In this document: positions 6,719-12,877 of the stretch, in pieces | How the letters are laid out: each line of letters opens with the position of its first letter | Numbering within the stretch: position 1 is the stretch's first letter | Origin: PNAI01 sp964575715 | GTDB lineage: Bacteria; Pseudomonadota; Alphaproteobacteria; Rhizobiales; Xanthobacteraceae | Length of the DNA stretch: 14,830 bases | Reading direction: 5' to 3' | NCBI GenBank assembly: GCA_964575715.1 | Contig: CAZNSG010000104.1 | Location: 1 to 14,830, forward strand | Notes under the pieces: model-generated | What the model saw: the letters and a program-made list of their open reading frames with translations, nothing else | What the model was told of the DNA's origin: nothing | The model's database searches: none | Translations under genes and position numbers: made by a program

Positions 6719-6792
6719 TGTGGTTTTGGTTCAGAAGTTCCCTTGACGGACTCGCCGCGGGGATGAAGGGAACTTCTGAACCACCACACTAG
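6715..6792. mobile_element. MITE-like inverted-repeat element C (78 bp, CTAG-bounded)
   Basis: The outer arm CTAGTGTGGT (6715-6724) pairs perfectly with ACCACACTAG (6783-6792). The inner arm GGTTCAGAAGTTCCCTT (6728-6744) pairs perfectly with 6766-6782. The bulge TTT (6725-6727) is on one side only. That is 27 paired bases around a 21-nt loop. It shares the CTAGTGT ends, the GAAGTTC core and the one-sided 3-nt bulge with element A. It lies 13 bp beyond the stop codon of the DUF1326 gene and could serve as that operon's transcript end, although no T-run follows. Confidence 0.7.
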
Positions 6793-6805
6793 CGGAGAAT
6801 ACGGT

Positions 6806-7444
6806 CTATCGATTGCCCCAGTCGAGCCTGCAGATCTCGGCCGAGCGGCCCTCGAAGTTCCAGTTGCGGCCAAACAGGCGGAAGCGCGATTTGTCGGCGC
6901 GCGCCACGGTAATGTCCGGCGCAATCCAGTACTCGCTGTTGCGGATAACGACGTTGCCTTGGTTTTTGCCTTTGACCGGCGTGATGGCGCCGTCCACGAT
7001 CTTCTCGATCTTGATGATGCGGGTTTCGCCCAGGATTTCGTAGGTGATGGGAATTTGGCGCACGCCGAGGAAACTGCCCGCCAGGATCTTTAGCAGACCG
7101 GTCGAGCCGCCAGCACGGCCGGTCATGATCCAAGTCAGCGCCTTGACTGCTTGGGCCGATGCCTTGTCGTCCACGAACAGCGCCATGGTCCAGTTGCCGC
7201 GCGCAAGCCGGCCCGGAATGTCGGCCATGAATCCAAACGTGACGCCGGAAAGATCGACCTCGCCGAAGCGGCCGTCATCGATGCGCACGCCGGCCCAGGT
7301 CTGACAATAACCTTCGGTCGGCGCGTGTTGGCCGAGCGAGAGCACGCACGGGCAGAACACCGCGCAATTGCAGGAGAGCGCAAGCTCGCCTTTGAGGTGC
7401 CATTGTTCGGCGGCGCGAATGTCCGGCTCCCAACGCGACGCCAT
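6806..7444 (-). CDS. DUF1326 domain protein
   Basis: A 212-residue protein of the DUF1326 family (function unknown). It has no signal peptide or membrane segment, so it is probably cytoplasmic. Near the N-terminus is the family's cysteine cluster LSCNCAVFCPC (C25-x-C27-x3-C31-x-C33), with C47 further on, a plausible site for a soft metal such as copper or zinc or for a redox centre. Conserved-looking stretches are GNWTMALFVDD (83-93), ITYEILGETRIIKIEKIVDG (133-152) and the C-terminal GRNWNFEGRSAEI. The frame is open well upstream, but the correct start is ATG at 7444: the codon before it overlaps the DUF2182 stop (TGATG) and the cysteine motif follows at the expected distance. Translational coupling implies a shared task with the DUF2182 membrane protein. 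The metal role is inference. Confidence 0.88.
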   Translation of the reverse strand: MASRWEPDIRAAEQWHLKGELALSCNCAVFCPCVLSLGQHAPTEGYCQTWAGVRIDDGRFGEVDLSGVTFGFMADIPGRLARGNWTMALFVDDKASAQAVKALTWIMTGRAGGSTGLLKILAGSFLGVRQIPITYEILGETRIIKIEKIVDGAITPVKGKNQGNVVIRNSEYWIAPDITVARADKSRFRLFGRNWNFEGRSAEICRLDWGNR

Positions 7445-8262
7445 CACTTGAACTCCATTGCCATGAGCGCGATGCCGATCGCCGTGAATGCACCGCCGAG
7501 CGCGCGCGAGAAGCGCGTCGTGCTCGTCAACTTCTCGATGGTCATGAGCGCGCCCAAGGCCGCCATCCACAGCACGTTCATGCTGCCGGCCGCGAACATC
7601 GCGAGCATCAGCGCCCAGCAGCAGCCAAGGCAATAGAGTCCCTGGCGCAGGCCAAGCACAAAAACACCGCGCGTGGCCGTAGTCCAGTTGGCAAAAAAGA
7701 ACGGGAACGGCCGCTGGCACAACGCCAGGCACGCTTGCTTGAGCGACGAGAATTGATAAAGGCCGGCGGCGAGGAATAGCGCGCCGGCGATTGGTGCCGG
7801 AACATTCGTAATATCGACGAAGGCGGCCGACGCAAGCAGCCACTGCAAGAGAGCCGCAATCAATGCGAAGCCGAGCCAGACCGCCGTATAGCCGGCCGTA
7901 AGCACCAGCGGCGAGACCACGAATTCGCACTTGCGCGCGGCGGTATCGGCGATCTCGGCATAGGTCAGGATCATGGGGCCCGCGCTGGGCAGCATCATCG
8001 CCAGCGTCATCGCCGCCCACATGGCAACCACGAGCGCAATGTCATACGCGTTCGATGGGCGCCCAAGCGCCGGCCGGCAAAGCGCATCGAGCCATGCGCT
8101 CGCCGGGTCAGCCAGCATCAGGCCGCAGGCTGCCCATCCCAGCGCGGCCAGCGCCAGCACGCAGGCGATGGCGACCGGCTTAGGCCGGGTCAAAACGGCC
8201 GCCAGCCGCGATTCGGCGGGGCTAAGATAAGTCAGCGCCGCAATGTTTACGATATCGTTCAC
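7444..8262 (-). CDS. DUF2182 domain integral membrane protein (predicted metal-binding)
   Basis: A 272-residue protein with about seven hydrophobic segments (near 30-51, 75-97, 116-145, 153-172, 197-222, 224-241 and 255-270). It carries the marks of the DUF2182 family, often described as predicted metal-binding membrane proteins: MWAAMTLAMMLPSAGPM (81-97, methionine-rich), LKQACLALCQRP (174-185; C178, C182) and GLYCLGCCWALMLAMF (208-223; C211, C214, C215). Cysteines and methionines inside membrane segments suit copper-like metals. The start is GTG at 8262 with only a poor ribosome site (TAAG), and no ATG lies nearby; a different start is possible. The stop TGA overlaps the ATG of the DUF1326 gene by 1 nt. 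Transport or relay of a metal is inference. Confidence 0.87.
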   Translation of the reverse strand: MNDIVNIAALTYLSPAESRLAAVLTRPKPVAIACVLALAALGWAACGLMLADPASAWLDALCRPALGRPSNAYDIALVVAMWAAMTLAMMLPSAGPMILTYAEIADTAARKCEFVVSPLVLTAGYTAVWLGFALIAALLQWLLASAAFVDITNVPAPIAGALFLAAGLYQFSSLKQACLALCQRPFPFFFANWTTATRGVFVLGLRQGLYCLGCCWALMLAMFAAGSMNVLWMAALGALMTIEKLTSTTRFSRALGGAFTAIGIALMAMEFK

Positions 8263-8417
8263 TGCTTACACATAGCGCATTGATCGCACGGACGAAATCG
8301 CCAGGGCAATATGGTTGCCGGGGCCAGCTGCCATTTTGCGTTGGTCAGCAGCATCTTGAGGATTAGGCCGCACGAACAGATCGTTTTGGCGCGATTTTCC
8401 ACCTACATTAGCGTCCG

Positions 8418-9644
8418 ATGGCAGCCAACGGGCATCGATCAACGGCCAGAGCGGCAGTGGTGGGCAGCGGCCCGGCGGGCTTGACCGCGGCGATCGCGCT
8501 TGCCGCGGCGGGCGTTGTCACCGCGCTGATCGGCCGGCGGCCCGAGCATGCACGAAATACTCCCGACCACCGCACCACCGCCCTGCTCGCCGGTTCGGTC
8601 ACCGCGCTGGAAACACTCGGCGTCTGGCCGCGCTGCCGGGCGCAGGCGGCGCCGTTGCGCATGATGCGTATTATCGATGATACATCGCGGCTGATCCGCG
8701 CGCCGGAAGTCACATTCGCCGCATCCGAGATCGGGCTCGATGCGTTTGGCTACAACATCGAAAATCGCCATCTGCTGGCCGCTCTCTCTGCGCGCGCAAA
8801 GGAACTGCCCGCACTTACGCGCATTGAGGACGAAGCGCGCGCGGTCGAGATCGACGCGCGCGGCGTGACCATCAAACTCAACGCGGGCGGCGAAGTCACG
8901 GCGGATCTTGCGATCGGCGCCGATGGCCGGCACTCGCTCTGCCGCACCGCCGCCGGCATCGAGACCGACGGACGAAGCTATCCGCAGACCGCGCTCACTT
9001 TCAACTTAAGCCACTCGCGCGCACACCAGGACATTTCGACGGAGTTTCACACCGCGAGCGGGCCGTTCACGCTGGTCCCGCTGCCGGGGCAGCGATCGAG
9101 CCTGGTTTGCGTGCTCGACCCGGCGATGGCCGTGCAGATCGGCGAGCTTGACGGCGAGGCGCTGGCGGAAGAATTAGAGCGGCGCGCGCATTCGATCCTT
9201 GGCCGATTTGAGCTCGAAGCAGGCCGCGGCGTTTTCCCGCTTTCAATCGCGACCGCCCGGCAGTTCGCCGCCAACCGCGTGGCGCTGGTGGGCGAAGCCG
9301 CCCACCTCATCCCGCCGATCGGCGCGCAGGGCCTCAATCTCGGCTTGCGCGATGCCGCCACCATCGGCGAGCTCGTGGTCGCCGCCCACCGCGACGGCGG
9401 TGATATTGGCGGGTCCAAGCTGCTTGGCCGCTACGACACGCTGCGCCGGGCCGACATCAAGAGCCGCGCGTTTGCCATCGATATGCTGAACCAGACGCTG
9501 CTTTCCGATTTCCTTCCAGTTCAGGGCGCGCGCGGGCTAGGGCTTTACCTCATCGATCGGATTGGTCCGCTCCGCCGCGCGCTGATGCGCGAGGGCGTGC
9601 AACCGGCTTCCCAGCCGCGCCTGATGCGCGGGGAGCTGCTGTAG
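8418..9644 (+). CDS. UbiH/UbiF-family FAD-dependent hydroxylase (probable ubiquinone biosynthesis monooxygenase)
   Basis: A class A flavoprotein monooxygenase of 408 residues, the usual size. Motifs are the N-terminal dinucleotide fold AAVVGSGPAGLTAAIALA (12-29), the family segment DHRTTALLAGSVTALETLGVW (50-70), YNIENRHLLAAL (112-123), the DG motif ADLAIGADGRHS (162-173) and the second FAD motif VALVGEAAHLIPPIGAQGLNLGLRD (288-312). In the last, a glutamate replaces the usual aspartate of GDAAH. IPPIGAQGLNLGLRD is typical of UbiH/UbiF/UbiL hydroxylases, which add a ring oxygen to ubiquinone precursors at the membrane surface. Ring-position specificity cannot be read from the sequence, so no symbol is given. 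ATG at 8418 lacks an obvious ribosome site. The gene is divergent from DUF2182 and 21 bp ahead of the lyase gene, so it is likely to be co-transcribed with that. Confidence 0.88.
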   Translation: MAANGHRSTARAAVVGSGPAGLTAAIALAAAGVVTALIGRRPEHARNTPDHRTTALLAGSVTALETLGVWPRCRAQAAPLRMMRIIDDTSRLIRAPEVTFAASEIGLDAFGYNIENRHLLAALSARAKELPALTRIEDEARAVEIDARGVTIKLNAGGEVTADLAIGADGRHSLCRTAAGIETDGRSYPQTALTFNLSHSRAHQDISTEFHTASGPFTLVPLPGQRSSLVCVLDPAMAVQIGELDGEALAEELERRAHSILGRFELEAGRGVFPLSIATARQFAANRVALVGEAAHLIPPIGAQGLNLGLRDAATIGELVVAAHRDGGDIGGSKLLGRYDTLRRADIKSRAFAIDMLNQTLLSDFLPVQGARGLGLYLIDRIGPLRRALMREGVQPASQPRLMRGELL

Positions 9645-9665
9645 ATCGAGACAAGGATCAGCCCG

Positions 9666-10706
9666 GTGAAACATCCGCGACAGTTCTACCAGCCGCTTGC
9701 GATCGGCGCGCCCTTGCCGTTGCGCGCGTTGCCGGTGCGGCTTGAGCGCATGATCCACTTCATTCCGCCGCATATCGAAAAAATCATGGCGAAGGTGCCG
9801 GCGCTCGCGCGCGAGGTCGATGTGATCCTTGGCAATCTCGAGGATGCGATTCCGGCGGGCGCCAAGGAGGCGGCGCGGGCGGGTTTCATCGCCATGGCCA
9901 AGGCGGCCGATTTCGGCACGACCGGGCTGTGGACGCGGATCAATGCGCTCAATTCGCCCTGGGCGCTCGATGACGTCACGCAGATCGTGACTGCGGTCGG
10001 CAACAAGCTCGATGTCATCATGCTGCCCAAGGTCGATGGGGTGTGGGATATCCATTATCTCGATCAATTGCTGGCGCAGCTCGAAGCCAAATATGAAGTG
10101 AAAAAACCCATTCTCATCCATGCCATCCTGGAGACGCCGCAGGGCGTCAACAATGTCGAAGCGATCGCGGCTGCTTCGCCCCGCATGCACGGTATCAGCC
10201 TGGGGCCGGCCGATCTCGCGGCCGCGCGCGGGATGAAGACCACGCGCGTGGGCGGCGGTCATCCCGGCTATGCCGTGTTGGCCGATGCAGGAGTGGGCGG
10301 CGAGCGTAAGAAATTCCAGCAAGACTTGTGGCACTACTCGCTGGCCAAAATGGTGGATGCCTGCGCTAGCGCGGGGATCAAGGCGTTTTACGGACCATTC
10401 GGCGATTTCGCCGATCCGGCCGGCTGCGAGGCGCAGTTCCGCAATGCCTTTTTGCTGGGTTGCACGGGTGCGTGGACCTTGCATCCCTCGCAGGTGGCTA
10501 TCGCCAAGCAGGTATTCTCGCCCGACCCGGCCGAGGTTGCAGTTGCACAAAAAATTTTGGCGGCCATGCCGGAGGGCTCCGGCGCCGCCATGATCGACGG
10601 CAAGATGCAGGATGACGCCACCTGGAAACAGGCCAAAATCCTGGTCGATTTGGCGCGCCTTGTCGCAGCCAAGGACCTGGACATGAGGGTGCGCTATCGA
10701 CTCTAA
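9666..10706 (+). CDS. HpcH/HpaI-CitE superfamily CoA ester lyase (malyl-CoA/methylmalyl-CoA lyase-like)
   Basis: A 346-residue TIM-barrel lyase related to malyl-CoA lyase and CitE, enzymes that cleave or form C-C bonds of CoA thioesters with magnesium. Visible marks are NLEDAIP (57-63), the substrate arginine in WTRINALNSPW (R91), IMLPKVD (118-124), the metal glutamate E156 in IHAILETPQG, the metal aspartate D183 in SLGPADLAAARG, and the malyl-CoA-lyase-type C-terminal block YGPFGDFADPAGCEA and TLHPSQVAIAKQVFSPDPAEV (242-291). The usual N-terminal RSxLxVPG motif is replaced by RLERMIHFIPPHIEK, so substrate choice may differ. The start is GTG at 9666 with AAGGA about 9 nt upstream. It follows the hydroxylase gene by 21 bp. 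Confidence 0.85.
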   Translation: MKHPRQFYQPLAIGAPLPLRALPVRLERMIHFIPPHIEKIMAKVPALAREVDVILGNLEDAIPAGAKEAARAGFIAMAKAADFGTTGLWTRINALNSPWALDDVTQIVTAVGNKLDVIMLPKVDGVWDIHYLDQLLAQLEAKYEVKKPILIHAILETPQGVNNVEAIAAASPRMHGISLGPADLAAARGMKTTRVGGGHPGYAVLADAGVGGERKKFQQDLWHYSLAKMVDACASAGIKAFYGPFGDFADPAGCEAQFRNAFLLGCTGAWTLHPSQVAIAKQVFSPDPAEVAVAQKILAAMPEGSGAAMIDGKMQDDATWKQAKILVDLARLVAAKDLDMRVRYRL

Positions 10707-10749
10707 TTGGTTGCGGCAATCTGGGTACGGGTGAGTTCTCGGGGCGCAC

Positions 10750-11097
10750 GTGCGTATAAAGACCGTTCGTTACGTGTTGAGCTGCTGTGTGCTACTGCTT
10801 GCCCCATCGGCGGCGCGTTCCGATGCATGCTCGAATCTGCAGGCGGTGATCGCAAAAGCAACGGACTTGAAGCACGCAATGCAACGCGAAGCCACGCCGC
10901 TGCTCATGTCAGCCCAAATTCCGGCGCGCCACCAAGGTGTCTGCACCGCCGCCCAGAACCTGAGAAATCACATCGTGATGCTGGCGGGTCACGTTGACCT
11001 TAAGTGCCTAAGTCAAGAACAGTACACGAATCTGACCGCCAGCCTCAACGCCAGCATGAGGGACGCAAACAGCAACATTGGCTTGTTTTGCCCCTGA
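10750..11097 (+). CDS. Small secreted four-cysteine protein, unknown function
   Basis: A 115-residue product that I do not recognise. The N-terminus MRIKTVRYVLSCCVLLLAP is a classical Sec signal with cleavage likely after AARSDA or nearby. The mature part of about 90 residues has exactly four cysteines (C27, C65, C86, C114), suitable for two disulfides in the periplasm. It is predicted to be mostly helical, with a leucine/alanine pattern in SNLQAVIAKATDLKHAM and TNLTASLNASMRDANSNI. The start is GTG at 10750 without a convincing ribosome site. It begins 43 bp after the lyase gene, and a perfect 18-bp palindrome lies 1 nt after its stop. Codon use and the good signal peptide make it a probable gene. 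Confidence 0.65.
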   Translation: MRIKTVRYVLSCCVLLLAPSAARSDACSNLQAVIAKATDLKHAMQREATPLLMSAQIPARHQGVCTAAQNLRNHIVMLAGHVDLKCLSQEQYTNLTASLNASMRDANSNIGLFCP

Positions 11098-11098
11098 T

Positions 11099-11116
11099 AC
11101 CGAGCAATTGCTCGGT
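11099..11116 (+). terminator. Perfect 18-bp palindrome, possible hairpin terminator
   Basis: ACCGAGCAATTGCTCGGT is its own reverse complement. As RNA it would give the stem ACCGAGC / GCTCGGT around AATT. It starts 1 nt after the TGA of the small secreted protein gene. A short T-run (TTTT) occurs only about 15 nt later, so it is not a textbook intrinsic terminator; it may be an RNA-stabilising hairpin or a protein-binding site. Confidence 0.45.
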
Positions 11117-11227
11117 CGAGCCGCCGATCTGTTTTCGCCATAATTCCGCAATCGCCGGACCATTTGCCGACCGTGCCCTCCTGCTCTGCCCGCCGTACGC
11201 CACAATCTGACCCTATGTTTGCAAGCC

Positions 11228-11560
11228 ATGCTCAAGACCCATGTTGCAAAATTCAAGATTGGCGAAGTCGTCCGCCACCGCGTGTTCCCGTTCCGGGGCG
11301 TGGTATTCGACATCGATCCGGTATTCGACAACACCGAGGAATGGTGGCTGTCGATTCCGGCCGAGGTGCGGCCGCACAAGGATCAGCCGTTCTATCATCT
11401 CTATGCTGAGAATGCGGAGACCGAGTATGTCGCCTACGTTTCCGAACAAAATCTGCTGCCCGACACTTCGGGAGACCCGATCCGCCACCCGGGGGTGGAT
11501 GCGATGTTCGAGAAAGATGCCCAGGGAGGGTATCGGCCGCGGAGCGCAATGATCAATTGA
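11228..11560 (+). CDS. hspQ: Heat shock protein HspQ (hemimethylated DNA-binding YccV family)
   Basis: A protein of 110 residues (E. coli HspQ has about 105) covering the whole YccV domain: KFKIGEVVRHRVFPFRGVVF, DIDPVFDNTEEWWLSIP, KDQPFYHLYAEN, YVAYVSEQNLLPD, then HPGVDAMF. In E. coli HspQ was reported to bind hemimethylated DNA and to act in protein quality control, including as an enhancer of Lon specificity. The small beta-barrel is cytoplasmic. ATG at 11228 is preferred; a TTG at 11219 is in frame but adds only three residues, and neither has a good ribosome site. No heat-shock promoter is obvious in the 130 bp upstream, which hold the 18-bp palindrome and little else. Confidence 0.93.
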   Translation: MLKTHVAKFKIGEVVRHRVFPFRGVVFDIDPVFDNTEEWWLSIPAEVRPHKDQPFYHLYAENAETEYVAYVSEQNLLPDTSGDPIRHPGVDAMFEKDAQGGYRPRSAMIN

Positions 11561-11612
11561 CGCGCACCACAGCAGTGCGTGCGGAGACCGCAGCGCAATT
11601 TTCTTCGGAAGC

Positions 11613-11641
11613 AAAAAAGGCGTGCCGGGCGGGCGCGCCTT
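11613..11641 (-). terminator. Intrinsic terminator of the IalB-family gene
   Basis: On the minus strand the arms AAGGCGCGCC and GGCACGCCTT form a 10-bp stem with one wobble pair and a 5-nt loop, followed by T residues (six T at 11618-11613, two of them within the stem). It lies 32 nt past the stop codon of the gene at 11673-12473. On the plus strand the trailing sequence is not T-rich, so it serves mainly the minus-strand gene and only possibly hspQ. Confidence 0.75.
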
Positions 11642-11672
11642 GGTCGTTTATGAGAATTCGAAACAGCTGCCG

Positions 11673-12473
11673 TTACGGCTTGGCCGGCGGCTGACCCTTG
11701 CGGGTGAGCTCCTCTTCCTTCTTCTTGGCGCGGTCACGCAATGCATTCTGCAGCGCCAGCTCCTGCTCCGCCTCGGCTTTGAGGTCGGTCGCTGGTCCAT
11801 CATAGGCTTTGGCGAAATCGACGAGCGGCAACTGCGGACTCAACGTTTGTCCGTTGAAAATCGTCTGAAGTGTGAGGAACTTCCCTTTCTTGAGCCCCGC
11901 AATCACATCCGCGGTGATCTCGTATTGCGATACGCAGCCGAACAAGGGCGGCGGCACATTCGGCGGCACGCATACGATATAAGGCGCAGTCGCTTGGAGC
12001 GGGCCCTGATCGATCACGATGTGAGTGCCGCGCTGCAGGTCAACGCCGTAAATAAATGAAACGGCCAGCAGTTTTTTAGGATCGCCCTCGACTTCCATAA
12101 TCGTGGCGCGGACAACCAGGACGCCCGCGTCCTCACGACCTTCCATGAACAGGAAGCACGGCTGTTTGCCGCCGGGAGTCGGATTGACCTCCTTGGGCGG
12201 GCAGACTTTGGTCCAGCGTCGGTAAATCAGCTGCGGAATGACGACGGGCGGGGTCTGCGCTTGTTGCTGGGCGCCTGGCGGTGTTGCCTGCTGACCCACT
12301 GGAGGTTTTTGCGCTGGCGGTTTTTTCGGAGCGGCCGCCGGCTTTTGCGCGGGTGGTGGAGTCTGTGCAACCGCATCAAGTGTGGCAGTCGCGGCGAGTA
12401 TCGTCGCCGCCATGATGGTCGCGATAACTCCGCCGACTGCTCGTGCGCGCGCAGATCCGTTCATGCGATTCAT
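11673..12473 (-). CDS. IalB family (invasion-associated locus B) secreted protein
   Basis: A 266-residue exported protein. The signal peptide (charged MNRMNGSARARA, hydrophobic 13-31, probable cleavage after AVA near 36) is followed by a low-complexity P/Q/K/A linker (about 38-80), the IalB domain (about 81-225) and a charged helix rich in A, E, K and R (228-258) that may form a coiled coil. The IalB domain has four cysteines (C91 in RRWTKVC, C106, C168 and C180), two likely disulfides. IalB of Bartonella promotes erythrocyte invasion, but most homologues are periplasmic or envelope proteins of unknown role in free-living Alphaproteobacteria. ATG at 12473 is chosen because GAGGG (12480-12484) is 6 nt upstream and a signal peptide starts there; the open frame runs on to 12563 without support. 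A terminator follows at 11613-11641. Confidence 0.85.
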   Translation of the reverse strand: MNRMNGSARARAVGGVIATIMAATILAATATLDAVAQTPPPAQKPAAAPKKPPAQKPPVGQQATPPGAQQQAQTPPVVIPQLIYRRWTKVCPPKEVNPTPGGKQPCFLFMEGREDAGVLVVRATIMEVEGDPKKLLAVSFIYGVDLQRGTHIVIDQGPLQATAPYIVCVPPNVPPPLFGCVSQYEITADVIAGLKKGKFLTLQTIFNGQTLSPQLPLVDFAKAYDGPATDLKAEAEQELALQNALRDRAKKKEEELTRKGQPPAKP

Positions 12474-12877
12474 GATAATCCCTCTCTCGCCCGCTCGGCA
12501 ACTGGCGCGCAAACTGGGCATTCGTCTTCTGTTTTGACGCCAATAAAGGCAACAGCGTGACATGCGGTTCCGGCCTGATTAGCCGAAATCGGGGTTGCAA
12601 TCAAAGTCTTGTCGCGAATCGGGGAGAAAACTGCATTTAAACGGGAAAAACCAAAGCATCGCCACGCCGTCATTGATCCGTTGGTCAATCCAGGAAGTCC
12701 GCCGCATCGCCATCAGACTTGCTCGAAAGCGGATTCAACCCGCGCATGTCATCGCATGGTCATTCTGGCGCAGGGCTCACCAGGCCGCCGCTCAGCGCGC
12801 TCACCTCAAAGCAAAAAGGCAACTGTAATGCTAGCCAGGCAAGCCGCTGGGCCAACGCCTCCTTATTGCTATTGCAT
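12474..12877. other. 404-bp intergenic region between the protease gene and the IalB-family gene
   Basis: It should contain the promoter of the IalB-family gene, read leftward, and the transcript end of the protease gene. I found no convincing tRNA, terminator hairpin, repeat or conserved gene. A 72-codon minus-strand frame (12470-12688) ends in an ATGA overlap with the IalB-family start, but it starts at a TTG and has no recognisable family. The ribosome site of the IalB-family gene, GAGAGAGGG, is at 12480-12488. Confidence 0.5.

Noticed and set aside
7445..8020. The open frame of the DUF1326 gene continues upstream for about 190 codons inside the DUF2182 gene, as if one 404-residue protein existed.
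   Set aside because: The upstream part reads as an Arg/Gly/Ala-rich shadow of DUF2182 in another frame, the conserved DUF1326 region begins at the ATG at 7444, and that ATG overlaps the DUF2182 stop.
9537..10550. A 337-codon open frame on the minus strand opposite the CoA ester lyase gene.
   Set aside because: It is Arg/His/Asp-rich with no recognisable motif, typical of antisense frames in G+C-rich genes, and the plus-strand gene has clear family motifs.
12470..12688. A 72-codon minus-strand frame with a DECPVC segment and an ATGA overlap with the IalB-family start.
   Set aside because: The start is TTG without a ribosome site, the composition is not convincingly coding, and I recognise no family; the overlap can occur by chance.
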